A stretch of 64,000 nt of DNA from positions 3,542 to 67,541 of the forward strand of contig CAYOZN010000030.1 in assembly GCA_964408455.1 (NCBI GenBank), read 5' to 3'. Source of the stretch: CAYOZN01 sp964408455. GTDB taxonomy: Bacteria > Planctomycetota > Phycisphaerae > UBA1845 > UTPLA1. The notes beneath the pieces were generated by a model. The model was given only the letters and a program-made list of their open reading frames with translations. It did no database searches and was not told where the DNA came from. Below, one piece after another: positions 54,357 to 62,200 of this stretch (position 1 is the stretch's first letter; each line of letters starts with the position of its first letter). The position numbers and the translations under genes were made by a program.

Positions 54357-56153
54357 TCATGGCGAATGACCGGGCTGGTCACCGCCAGCCAGAAATTTCA
54401 ACCGTTCCTCCGCGGCAGACCTATACAGGGAATCGCCGGGTAGCAGGCGACAACGCTCGAAAGACCGCCTCGCCTGCGCCAGATCTCCAAACTTCAACGC
54501 GCGTTCCCCCGCGACGAACTCCGCCATCGAGGCGCCCTCGGTGCTTTGCAGCTTCGCCACGAATGACGCCGCATCCTGCTCGGCGTCCAGAAGGAACAGC
54601 ATGGCGGCGTACTCTGGAGATCGCGGCGGCGTGACTGCAAGAATCTGCCGCGCAGCGTTCTCCAGACCAGCGTGCCAGTTGTGCAGGAACCATCCCAGCG
54701 ACATCCGCCGGATTGCCGCATCGGCCAGCACCGCCGTCCTCGTGGCCTGCTTTAGATCGACCAGGCGTTTTTCCGCAACTTCACCCTGCTCCTGTCGCGC
54801 CGTTCGCTCGCTTAGATAAAACTGGAGACTGACGCTGAACGCGCTGATTGCAATCACGACGACGCTGCCCAGCGACGCGGCCGACAGCTTGTGGCGGCGA
54901 ACCAGCTTCCGTATCAGGTACAGGGTGCTGTCTCGCCGTGCAGAAATCGGAGCCCCGGCAAGAAAGGAACGCAGGTCGTCGGCAACCGCGCCGGCCGAGT
55001 GGTATCGACGCTCCTGCGGCTTTGCCAGGCATTTCAGGGTGATCGCGTCCAGGTCTTCGTCAATCGCGCTGCGGAGGCGACTGGGCGGCTGCGGATCCGT
55101 GTTGAGAATGTGATCCTCGATCTCGCGCCGGGTGCCCAGCATGGGATACGGGGCCGCGCCCGTCAGCGCCTCGTACAGCATGACGCCCAGCGAATACACG
55201 TCCGTGCGCACGTCGATTTTCGAAGGCACGCGATCGACCTGCTCCGGACTGGCCCACCGCAGGGAACCCAGAAATTCTCCGCTGACCGTTTTGGCGATCG
55301 ATGGCTCGCCCGCCGCCAGATCGCCGAACAGGATCTTGGCCAGATCAAAATCGAGAATGTGAGGTTCGTTCCGGTCGTCGACGCGGACGTTGCCGGGCTT
55401 CAGATCGCGATGGATGACGCCGTGCAGGTGCGCCGCGTGGACCGCGTCGCAGATCTTGATATACAGGCGAACGGTCTGGTCGATGTCATTCTGCTGTCGC
55501 CGTCGCGATGTCGCCGCCCCGCCACTGGATGATCGCCGCCATCGCGGTCGATAAGGCGTTGGATTGTCGCGGTATGTGGTTCGCTGCCGCTCGGCGAGCC
55601 ATTCGTCGAGCGACCGGCCGGGAATGAAGTCCATGACATAGTACATGGCGCCGCCGGCCGTGCCGCTGTCGATAATGCGAACGATGTTGGGATGGTTCAA
55701 CTGGCTGAGAATGCGCACCCCACGCTCCAGGCGGGCCCTGTTTCGCGGGTCCGCCAGCGGCCCTTCCCGAATGATCTTCAAAGCAACCTTCTTGCCCGTG
55801 CTCTGCTGAACCGCCTGATACACGACGCCCTGGCCGCCGCGACTGATCTCAACGAGATCTCGGAAGCCGGGCACCAGGACCGATTCGCCAGTACTCGAGG
55901 ACGAGATGCCTGAAGGTTCCTTCGCCTGCGTGGTCGCGGCATTCAAGGGCTCGGTGACCAGACCTGCCATGCCGCGCAATTCATCGAACATCTCCCCCAG
56001 TTCTCTGGCGAGCTGCGCATGTTTGGCGCGACACGATTCGCAGCGCGAAATGTGTTCCAGCAGCGAGGCCTTGTCGGCTTCCCCCAATGCGCTGGCGTTG
56101 AGAAGCTCAAACCTCTCAATCGGCGGGCATTGTCCGGCGGCTGTCTGGCTCAT
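54357..56153 (-). CDS. Membrane Ser/Thr protein kinase with N-terminal zinc-finger-like head
   Basis: 598 residues. Residues 33-45 hold HISRCESCRAKH, an HxxxCxxC zinc-finger like that of anti-sigma factors. The kinase domain (about 95-395) has GGQGVVYQA (glycine loop), VALKII (catalytic Lys), HRDLKPGNV (catalytic loop), SLRWASPEQ and DVYSLGVMLYEALTG. The metal-binding DFG is DFD (HILDFDLAK). A basic/Ser insert (about 190-225) precedes the catalytic loop. A membrane helix at about 428-452 is followed by a helical C-terminal sensor. It probably transduces an external signal. It may be in one operon with the prepilin. Confidence 0.9.
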   Translation of the reverse strand: MSQTAAGQCPPIERFELLNASALGEADKASLLEHISRCESCRAKHAQLARELGEMFDELRGMAGLVTEPLNAATTQAKEPSGISSSSTGESVLVPGFRDLVEISRGGQGVVYQAVQQSTGKKVALKIIREGPLADPRNRARLERGVRILSQLNHPNIVRIIDSGTAGGAMYYVMDFIPGRSLDEWLAERQRTTYRDNPTPYRPRWRRSSSGGAATSRRRQQNDIDQTVRLYIKICDAVHAAHLHGVIHRDLKPGNVRVDDRNEPHILDFDLAKILFGDLAAGEPSIAKTVSGEFLGSLRWASPEQVDRVPSKIDVRTDVYSLGVMLYEALTGAAPYPMLGTRREIEDHILNTDPQPPSRLRSAIDEDLDAITLKCLAKPQERRYHSAGAVADDLRSFLAGAPISARRDSTLYLIRKLVRRHKLSAASLGSVVVIAISAFSVSLQFYLSERTARQEQGEVAEKRLVDLKQATRTAVLADAAIRRMSLGWFLHNWHAGLENAARQILAVTPPRSPEYAAMLFLLDAEQDAASFVAKLQSTEGASMAEFVAGERALKFGDLAQARRSFERCRLLPGDSLYRSAAEERLKFLAGGDQPGHSP

Positions 56154-56678
56154 CCGTCTGATCTCTCACGTATTTGCCGTTGCCACCCCGGCGACTCCAG
56201 CAAGGCTATCGAAGACGGAAACCCGAACGCGCGGATTATACCCCGGCGCGAGCGTTTTGCCGTACCGCAGCGACTCCCGCAGCAGCACCGGCTGGCGCTT
56301 GCGTCGGCGGTGACTACGCGCCGGGCCGCGGCCAGAGCGCCCATCCCGGGAATGTACGCCAGCCCGGACCCGACATTTCATCGACTTTTGGCGAATTTTC
56401 CTGGGGCGAGGCCACGCCAGCCCAAGAGCCGCGGCGCCGGGAACGGGCAGGGGCTGGCGTCGTCGCAACTCCTGACCCGGCGGCAATTCCGCCGCCCGCG
56501 CGTGCCCAGCTTCGAGTTGGTCGCCCAGCTCGGCGAAAAAAAATTGAAAACACCGTGAAATGAAAGCGCCCGGCGCGTGCACATTGAGGCGAGCGGAGTC
56601 GGTCTCCGCCGCAGCAGGAAGGGCTTCGGGCGAATGCGTCTCGCTCGAAGCGGAACGTCGAAGAAAAGGAGCGATGTG
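56154..56678. other. Intergenic region, no gene supported
   Basis: 525 bases between the kinase gene and a tiny lipoprotein gene. Open frames on both strands are arginine/proline-rich and lack a family. I see no RNA gene. Confidence 0.4.
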
Positions 56679-56939
56679 ATGTTTCCGAATCGTGCGTCAA
56701 CGTTCATGTGCCGGCTGCTGACCGTCGCGACTCTGTTCGTCGCCACTGGACTTGGGTGCGACAAACAAATGCCCAACGCATGCCCGGTTGATTACAACCA
56801 GAACGGCCATCTTTCGATCGACGAAGGGCTTCGTTTCGTGTCCGACCAGGTAGCGCAACAGAAACTCGCCGTCGATACACCCGCTCAGAATGCGTGCATG
56901 GAACTTTCGACGGACATCGACGGTTTCATCGGCAGGTAG
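56679..56939 (+). CDS. Tiny lipoprotein, 86 residues
   Basis: ATG 56679 follows AAAAGGAG. The lipoprotein signal ends VATGLGC (Cys about 26). The mature 60 residues contain VDYNQNGHLSIDEGLRF, a D-x-N-x-N-G-x-L-x-x-D-E EF-hand-like calcium loop, and a C...C pair (CPVD, CMELS). Its first residues, MFPNR, resemble those of the following lipoprotein (MFRNR). A terminator follows at 56953. Function unknown. Confidence 0.65.
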   Translation: MFPNRASTFMCRLLTVATLFVATGLGCDKQMPNACPVDYNQNGHLSIDEGLRFVSDQVAQQKLAVDTPAQNACMELSTDIDGFIGR

Positions 56940-56952
56940 TGGTTTCCGTTGT

Positions 56953-56990
56953 GGTGGCAGGCCGCGCGATAGGCGGCCGCCACCGCTTTT
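56953..56990 (+). terminator. Terminator of the tiny lipoprotein gene
   Basis: GGTGGC-A-GGCCGC (56953-56965) pairs with GCGGCC-GCCACC (56973-56984), 12 pairs with one bulged A, followed by GCTTTTC. Confidence 0.75.
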
Positions 56991-57101
56991 CATCCAACAA
57001 GAATGTCAAGCGCTGGCGATAAGGGATACGTTCTTGATAAATAGGGACGGCATTGGCCGACTTTGGCCTTGCGAGGCGATGCCTCGAAGGGAGTGAAGGT
57101 G

Positions 57102-57407
57102 ATGTTCAGAAATCGATGCGTGTCGTGGTCGGTAGTGACTTGTCTGATGCTCAGCCTGCATCTTGGATGCGGCACTCTTGGCGGAACTCCTTCGTCGCCG
57201 AGCCGAGACGATGTCGATTCGTTCGGATGGTACGACGGGTATATCTACGACGACGTCAGCACCGACGTGTATTACGATGAATATTACTACGATGAGTACT
57301 ATTATGACGAGTACTACTACGACGAGTACTACTACGACGAATACTACTACGACGAGTATTACTACGACGAATGGTACTACGAGGAATGGGAGATTTGGTA
57401 CTACTGA
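57102..57407 (+). CDS. Lipoprotein made of YYYDE repeats
   Basis: 101 residues from ATG 57102; the in-frame ATG at 57063 has no good ribosome-binding site. The signal ends SLHLGC (Cys about 23). After a short Ser/Asp stretch, the C-terminal half is one YYDE, six YYYDE and one WYYEE, closed by WEIWYY. The DNA is a 15-base tandem repeat. The result is an extremely acidic, tyrosine-rich surface tail. Such tails could bind cations, stack, or form dityrosine or metal-tyrosine cross-links; none is shown. A small hairpin (57072-57086, CGAGGC/GCCTCG) lies just before the ribosome-binding region. Confidence 0.75.
   Translation: MFRNRCVSWSVVTCLMLSLHLGCGTLGGTPSSPSRDDVDSFGWYDGYIYDDVSTDVYYDEYYYDEYYYDEYYYDEYYYDEYYYDEYYYDEWYYEEWEIWYY
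57271..57387. repeat. 15-base tandem repeat encoding YYYDE
   Basis: About 7 copies of TAC TAC TAC GAC GA(G/A), with synonymous changes that show the repeat is kept at protein level. Copy number is open to slippage. Confidence 0.85.
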
Positions 57408-57456
57408 TACGCCCGCGCAGCTGGCGCCGGATTTCGTGTGGTAACATATCGCATAA

Positions 57457-57497
57457 TGACACCCCTCCGAGTAGCGGACCGGGTGTCACTTTTTATT
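57457..57497. terminator. Bidirectional terminator between YYYDE lipoprotein and sigma factor
   Basis: TGACACCC (57457-57464) pairs with GGGTGTCA (57481-57488), with CTTTTTATT after it on the plus strand. The two genes are convergent, so it can serve both. Confidence 0.75.
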
Positions 57498-57506
57498 CCC
57501 GAGTCG

Positions 57507-58082
57507 CTATTCCTCCTCGCCCAGCATCTCCCGAACCCGTTCCCGGAGCCGCGCCGTGATTCGCCACTTGATGACCCGCACCTGGTTCGGCGTCATGCCA
57601 AGCGCTTGGCACACCTTGTCAGCCTCGACTCCGTCGATCACGTGCATCTTGAAGGCCTCGTACGTCGAGGGCTCAATCTCGGTGCGAATGCGGCCAAGGC
57701 AGTACAGCAGGTGCTCCTGTCGCCATGCCCGGTCGAATGCCTCGTCCGGGCCGGCTTCCGAGTCCTGCTGGTTGGCGAGCATCGTCGTGCCTGCCGCGTC
57801 CTCGGCACGGCCGCGGGCCAGCGTGCGAATCCTGTTATTCACAATGGTTCGGAGCCAGCCCTTGAAGCGTCCGCGGGCAGGATCGTACTCGAAGGAGTTG
57901 ATATGCTGATGGACCGCCGCCATGCAGTGCTGCACCACGTCGTCCGCATCCGCCTCCCGCAGACCGCGCGAAAGCGCAAAGCGCTTCAGCATCGGACGAT
58001 ACATCGCGTCGAACTCATCCCACGCGCGGCGGTCGCCGGCGTCGCGGATGCGCTCCAATAGGCTGACGCGTGTTGAGTCCAT
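57507..58082 (-). CDS. ECF-type RNA polymerase sigma factor (planctomycete clade)
   Basis: 191 residues from ATG 58082. Region 2 is WDEFDAMYRPMLKRFALSRGLREADADDVVQHCMAAVHQHINSFEYDPARGRFKGWLRTIVNNRI. Region 4 is weaker but present: RTEIEPSTYEAFKMHVIDGVEADKVCQALGMTPNQVRVIKWRITARLRERV. The GRFKGWLRTI signature is typical of the planctomycete ECF groups that work with Ser/Thr kinases. The kinase is 1.4 kb away in the same orientation, so a shared pathway is plausible but unproven. Confidence 0.9.
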   Translation of the reverse strand: MDSTRVSLLERIRDAGDRRAWDEFDAMYRPMLKRFALSRGLREADADDVVQHCMAAVHQHINSFEYDPARGRFKGWLRTIVNNRIRTLARGRAEDAAGTTMLANQQDSEAGPDEAFDRAWRQEHLLYCLGRIRTEIEPSTYEAFKMHVIDGVEADKVCQALGMTPNQVRVIKWRITARLRERVREMLGEEE

Positions 58083-58483
58083 ATATCCACGAGTCGTCGT
58101 ACCGGCCAAGCACGCGCGACCAACGCCTCACAAGAATGGCATTCTACCGAAGCGGCATCGCGATGACACGCGCGGCGGAGGAAATTTGTACATGATAAAT
58201 CTTGAACTTGAATCCGGCGTTCGTTAGCATGAGCCGCGTTCGGTCAGTCAGTCTCATCGGCCGGGCGGGCCCGGTTGGTTTCGGGGAGGTCCTTCGGAAA
58301 ATATCGCGCCTTCAGTCGTTTTCCGCGCGGGTGCCGCCGCTTCGCCAGTGCTGGTCGTGGGCGCAGCCCCCCATCGCGAAGGCAAGCGACACAAGGGCCA
58401 CGGCGCGACCGGTGCGCGGCCTTTTTCACAACAGGCAAAGTTGCGGAACGGCGCTTACGCCATTCGCCATAGAGGGGAAAAGC
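58083..58483. other. Divergent intergenic region with possible structured leader
   Basis: About 400 bases. On the plus strand, 58376-58483 contains GACACAAGGGCCACGG, GGCAAAGTTGCGG and CGGCGCTTACGCC. This gives a series of short pairing segments next to the ribosome-binding site of the lectin gene. No ORF supported. See the finding on a candidate riboswitch. Confidence 0.35.
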
Positions 58484-59086
58484 ATGTTTCGACGACCGAT
58501 GGCAGTGATCTTGGCCTGCATCTCGCCTTGCTGCATAGCAGGTGTCGCGCAGGCGTCGTTTGTCCCCTGGCACGCGGAGGACGGCGGCAACGGCCACTCC
58601 TACCAGGTCTTCAGCTCGCCGGAACCAATTCCGTGGGCAACGGCGCAGACCATCGCCCAGTCACACGGCGGCTATCTCGCGACCATTACGTCCGCCGCGG
58701 AACAGGACTTTGTCTATTCCCTCGCGCTGGCCAACCCGGCCGCGTGGGAGCCGGCCAGCAGCCATCCATTTCGGCACGGCCCGTGGCTTGGCGGTTTTCA
58801 GGTTCCCGGTTCGCCGGAGCCGGGTGGCGGCTGGCAGTGGATCACCGGCGAGGCGTTTTCCTATTCGCTGTGGGATGGCGGCGAGCCCAACGACGCAGGC
58901 GGCGAGAACTTCATTCATTTTCATGGTCTGGGCGCCGCGGTGCCCGGCGGCTGGAACGACATTGCCGGCGTCACGCCGCACGTGTACGGATACGTGGTGG
59001 AAATCAATATTCCAGAGCCTGCGTCGGCAATACTGCTGACGGTTGGTGCCGCGCTGTTGCTGCGCGTCCGCCGGCGTGCCGGCTAA
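58484..59086 (+). CDS. C-type lectin domain protein with PEP-CTERM tail
   Basis: 200 residues from ATG 58484, after AGAGGGG. The signal peptide ends VAQA (about 25). The body is a C-type lectin-like domain: ATAQTIAQSHGGYLATITSAAEQDFVY, PWLGGFQVPGSPEPGGGWQWITGEAFSYSLWDGGEPND, GGENFIHF and GGWNDIAG, including the WIG/EPND-type carbohydrate- or calcium-binding loop. The tail INIPEPASAILLTVGAALLLRVRRR is a PEP-CTERM signal. It is sorted by exosortase to the outside and probably binds a sugar or another surface ligand. Confidence 0.9.
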   Translation: MFRRPMAVILACISPCCIAGVAQASFVPWHAEDGGNGHSYQVFSSPEPIPWATAQTIAQSHGGYLATITSAAEQDFVYSLALANPAAWEPASSHPFRHGPWLGGFQVPGSPEPGGGWQWITGEAFSYSLWDGGEPNDAGGENFIHFHGLGAAVPGGWNDIAGVTPHVYGYVVEINIPEPASAILLTVGAALLLRVRRRAG

Positions 59087-59225
59087 CGGAAAACGGGTTG
59101 AAGGAATTTGCTCGGGCCAGTGGCAAGGGTGGCATCCTGCCGCGTGCCAGATTCGTGAGTCGAGCCAGTTTGGGCAACTGTACAGATCGATCCGGGCCAA
59201 CCAGCGAAAGGACACGGGAACTCGC

Positions 59226-62200
59226 ATGAACTCCCAGGTATCCGCGCGTATTAATCGAATTGCGCTCCATTCTGTCTGCTTTCTGGCGCTGATGGTCGCG
59301 ACCGCACATGCGGAACAGATCATCATCACAACGACCAATTCGACGGACGGTCTGGGCGCAAACGCCGCGATCGGCACTGCGGTTTATGACAATCCCGAAG
59401 AAAGCGGAGACTTCGGTCTGGACTTCCGGCCTGAACGCAAGCTCGTGACGGAACCGTTCCCGCTTATTCTCACCACGCGCGCCCTCATGGAGTTTTGCCT
59501 CACCCAGCCGGGCTGCCCGGTGCAATTGCCGCCATTCGTGCAAATCAATTCGGCGGTTCTGTCGCTCTATGTCGTGACGCCAAGCAGTCACCCTGCCGCG
59601 CTCATGCACGTCACGACCATAGAAGAAGGAATCCTGACACAGCCCGATGATTATTCGGAAGCGGCAGTGCAGGTCGCCAGCGGCATCACCGGCGCGGGTC
59701 TTCAGGGTCAGACAATTGACATTGACGTCACGCCCCAGATTGTGGCAGACCTCGCCGACGGCAAGACCTGGTGCGCCTTCCGCCTTCAACTCGAAAACGA
59801 AGGCGCAACGCCGCCGGTGCTGGGCGTCAACATATCCGAGTCCGAAGACTTGATCGATGGAACCCCCCCACCCGCGCTCATCATCGACTTCACGTTCCTC
59901 ACGCCAACCTTCATCGTGTCCGATGCGTCTCCAATTATCGCTGAAGGCGCGGCCGCTTCGGTCATGGTGCGACTCTCCGCCAATCCCGGGCAGATCGTCA
60001 ACGTCGACGTTGCACACATCGGTGGCGACACCGACATTTCGGTCCACCCTGATAGCGCGGTGCTCACGTTCACGCCCGCCGACTTCGACCAGGATCAGGA
60101 GGTAATCTTGCAGGCGGCGGAGGATGCCGATTACCTCCCCGGCATCGCGACCATCCGCATCAGCGCAACCGGTCTGTCACCCATCGATCTGACGGCTACG
60201 GAGAACGACAACGAGCCGGCCCCGCCGGTGATCTACGTCAAGTCCGATGCCGTTGGCGCCAACGACGGTTCATCCTGGGCCGACGCTTTCAATTCGTTGC
60301 AGGATGCCCTGCTGCTGGCAGCCGCCTCAGGCGGCGACGTCGAGCAGGTCTGGGTTGCCTCCGGGACATATATGCCGGCGCCGCCTGGCGGCAGCAGGGC
60401 CGCGTCCTTTGTCGTGCCCGCGGGGCTGGAACTGTACGGCGGCTTCTCCGGAGCGGAGACCACGCTCGAGGATCGCGATCCCGCGGCAAATGTCACCATC
60501 CTGAGCGGCGATCTTGATGGCGACGACGCGGACCTGTTCCTGAACATGTCCGACAACAGTTATCACGTCCTTAGAATCGAATCGGGCTCGCCCGTGTTGG
60601 ACGGCTTTGTCATCACGGGCGGCAATGCCGACGGCGGCATCGCGGATAATGATGGCGGCGGAGTGCGTAACGCCGGAAGCCCGCTCATCTCGCGCTGCAC
60701 GTTTGCCGGCAACCGCGCGATTGGCAATGGTGGCGCAATATTCAACGCGCCGGGCACCCATCCGGTAATCCGATCGTCGGTATTTTCCAGAAATCTCGCT
60801 CAAAGTCCCGCAGTAGCCAGCGGCGGAGGCGCAATTTTCAACGGACAGGACTGCCTCGCGGAGATCATCTCCTGCCGGTTTATGGGAAACAGCGCGCTGA
60901 TCGAGGGGCTTGGCGGCGCCATTTTCAACCGGGATTGCAGCCCGGCTGTCCACAACTGCCTGTTCATTCACAACGTGACGGATGACGATGGCGGCGCGGT
61001 TGCCAACCTTGCAATCTCTCAGACACGGAGCCCATTGTTCGACCATTGTACTTTCCTGCGGAATTTTGCCGGCTCCAGCGGCGGCGGCATGTGGAGCACG
61101 GGGAATCCGATCGCCATCGGCATCGCAAATTCGCCGATCGTCACCAATTCAATATTCAAGGGAAACTGCGACACGACTGGCGCATTTCAGGATGGCCAAT
61201 ACTATGCCCGCGCAGGCACGCCGGTGCTGAACTATTGCAGCATTCAGGGCGGTTGGAACGGCTCGGGCACGGGCAACACCGATGCCGATCCGCGTCTGAC
61301 GCTCGACGGCCGCCTGAAGAGTGGTTCTCCCTGCATTGACGCCGGCGATCCAGCCTTTGTTGCGTCGCCCGAGGCGCCGCAGGACATTGACGGCGAAGGC
61401 CGCATTGATGCAGTGCGCACCGATATCGGCGCCGACGAGTTCATCGATGCAGACGCGGATGCGCTGGCAGATGCGTGGGAGCTTGTCTTTCACGGAAGTC
61501 TCGAAGCATCAGGAAGTGCAGACGATGTCGACTCGGACGGTCTTTCCAATATCCTCGAATACGAAGAATATGGAAGCAATCCAGTCAGCCAGCCAATCTA
61601 TGTGGATGGCGTTGCCGGAAATGATTCGTGGGATGGCACCCTGCCGGCGCATGATGGCCTGACTTCCGGCCCCAAGCTGACGATCCAGCCGGCGCTGGAT
61701 ATAGCGCCATCCGGCGCAACTGTCCTGGTCGCCCCCGGCACGTATGCCGGCGCCGGAAACTCTAACTTGGACCTTCATCGCCGCAACATGGTCCTGCGGG
61801 CCACGGGCGGGCCAGCACTGACAACCATCGATTGCGGCAGTGCCGGGCGCGTGGTGCAGCTCGAATCGGTCGTACAGACTGCTCCAGTGCTGGATGGGTT
61901 TACATTGACCGGCGGTTCCGCCGATGCGGGTGGCGCTCTGCGCCTGAGGCTGACCGGCGCCGTCATACGCGATTGCATTCTCGATGGAAACAATGCATCG
62001 TCCACTGCCGGCGGCCTATTGGCTGCGCTTTCGTCAATGAATCTTCATCATGTCACGCTGGCCGACAATACGTCGCCAACATACGGGGCCGGCGTCGTGG
62101 AACGAACCGATATTAACCTTTCCTCGCCACTGCATATCGAGTCCGGCCATATGGAGTCATTGCTGACGACCTGGTCGGGCCAGGGCGGCATCATCCTCGG

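Noticed and set aside
56174..56563. Plus-strand frame of 129 residues before the tiny lipoprotein
   Set aside because: Proline/arginine-rich, no ribosome-binding site, no family, and overlapping open frames in other phases.
58202..58483. N-terminal extension of the C-type lectin gene
   Set aside because: The extension has no homology and would bury the signal peptide that starts at 58484.
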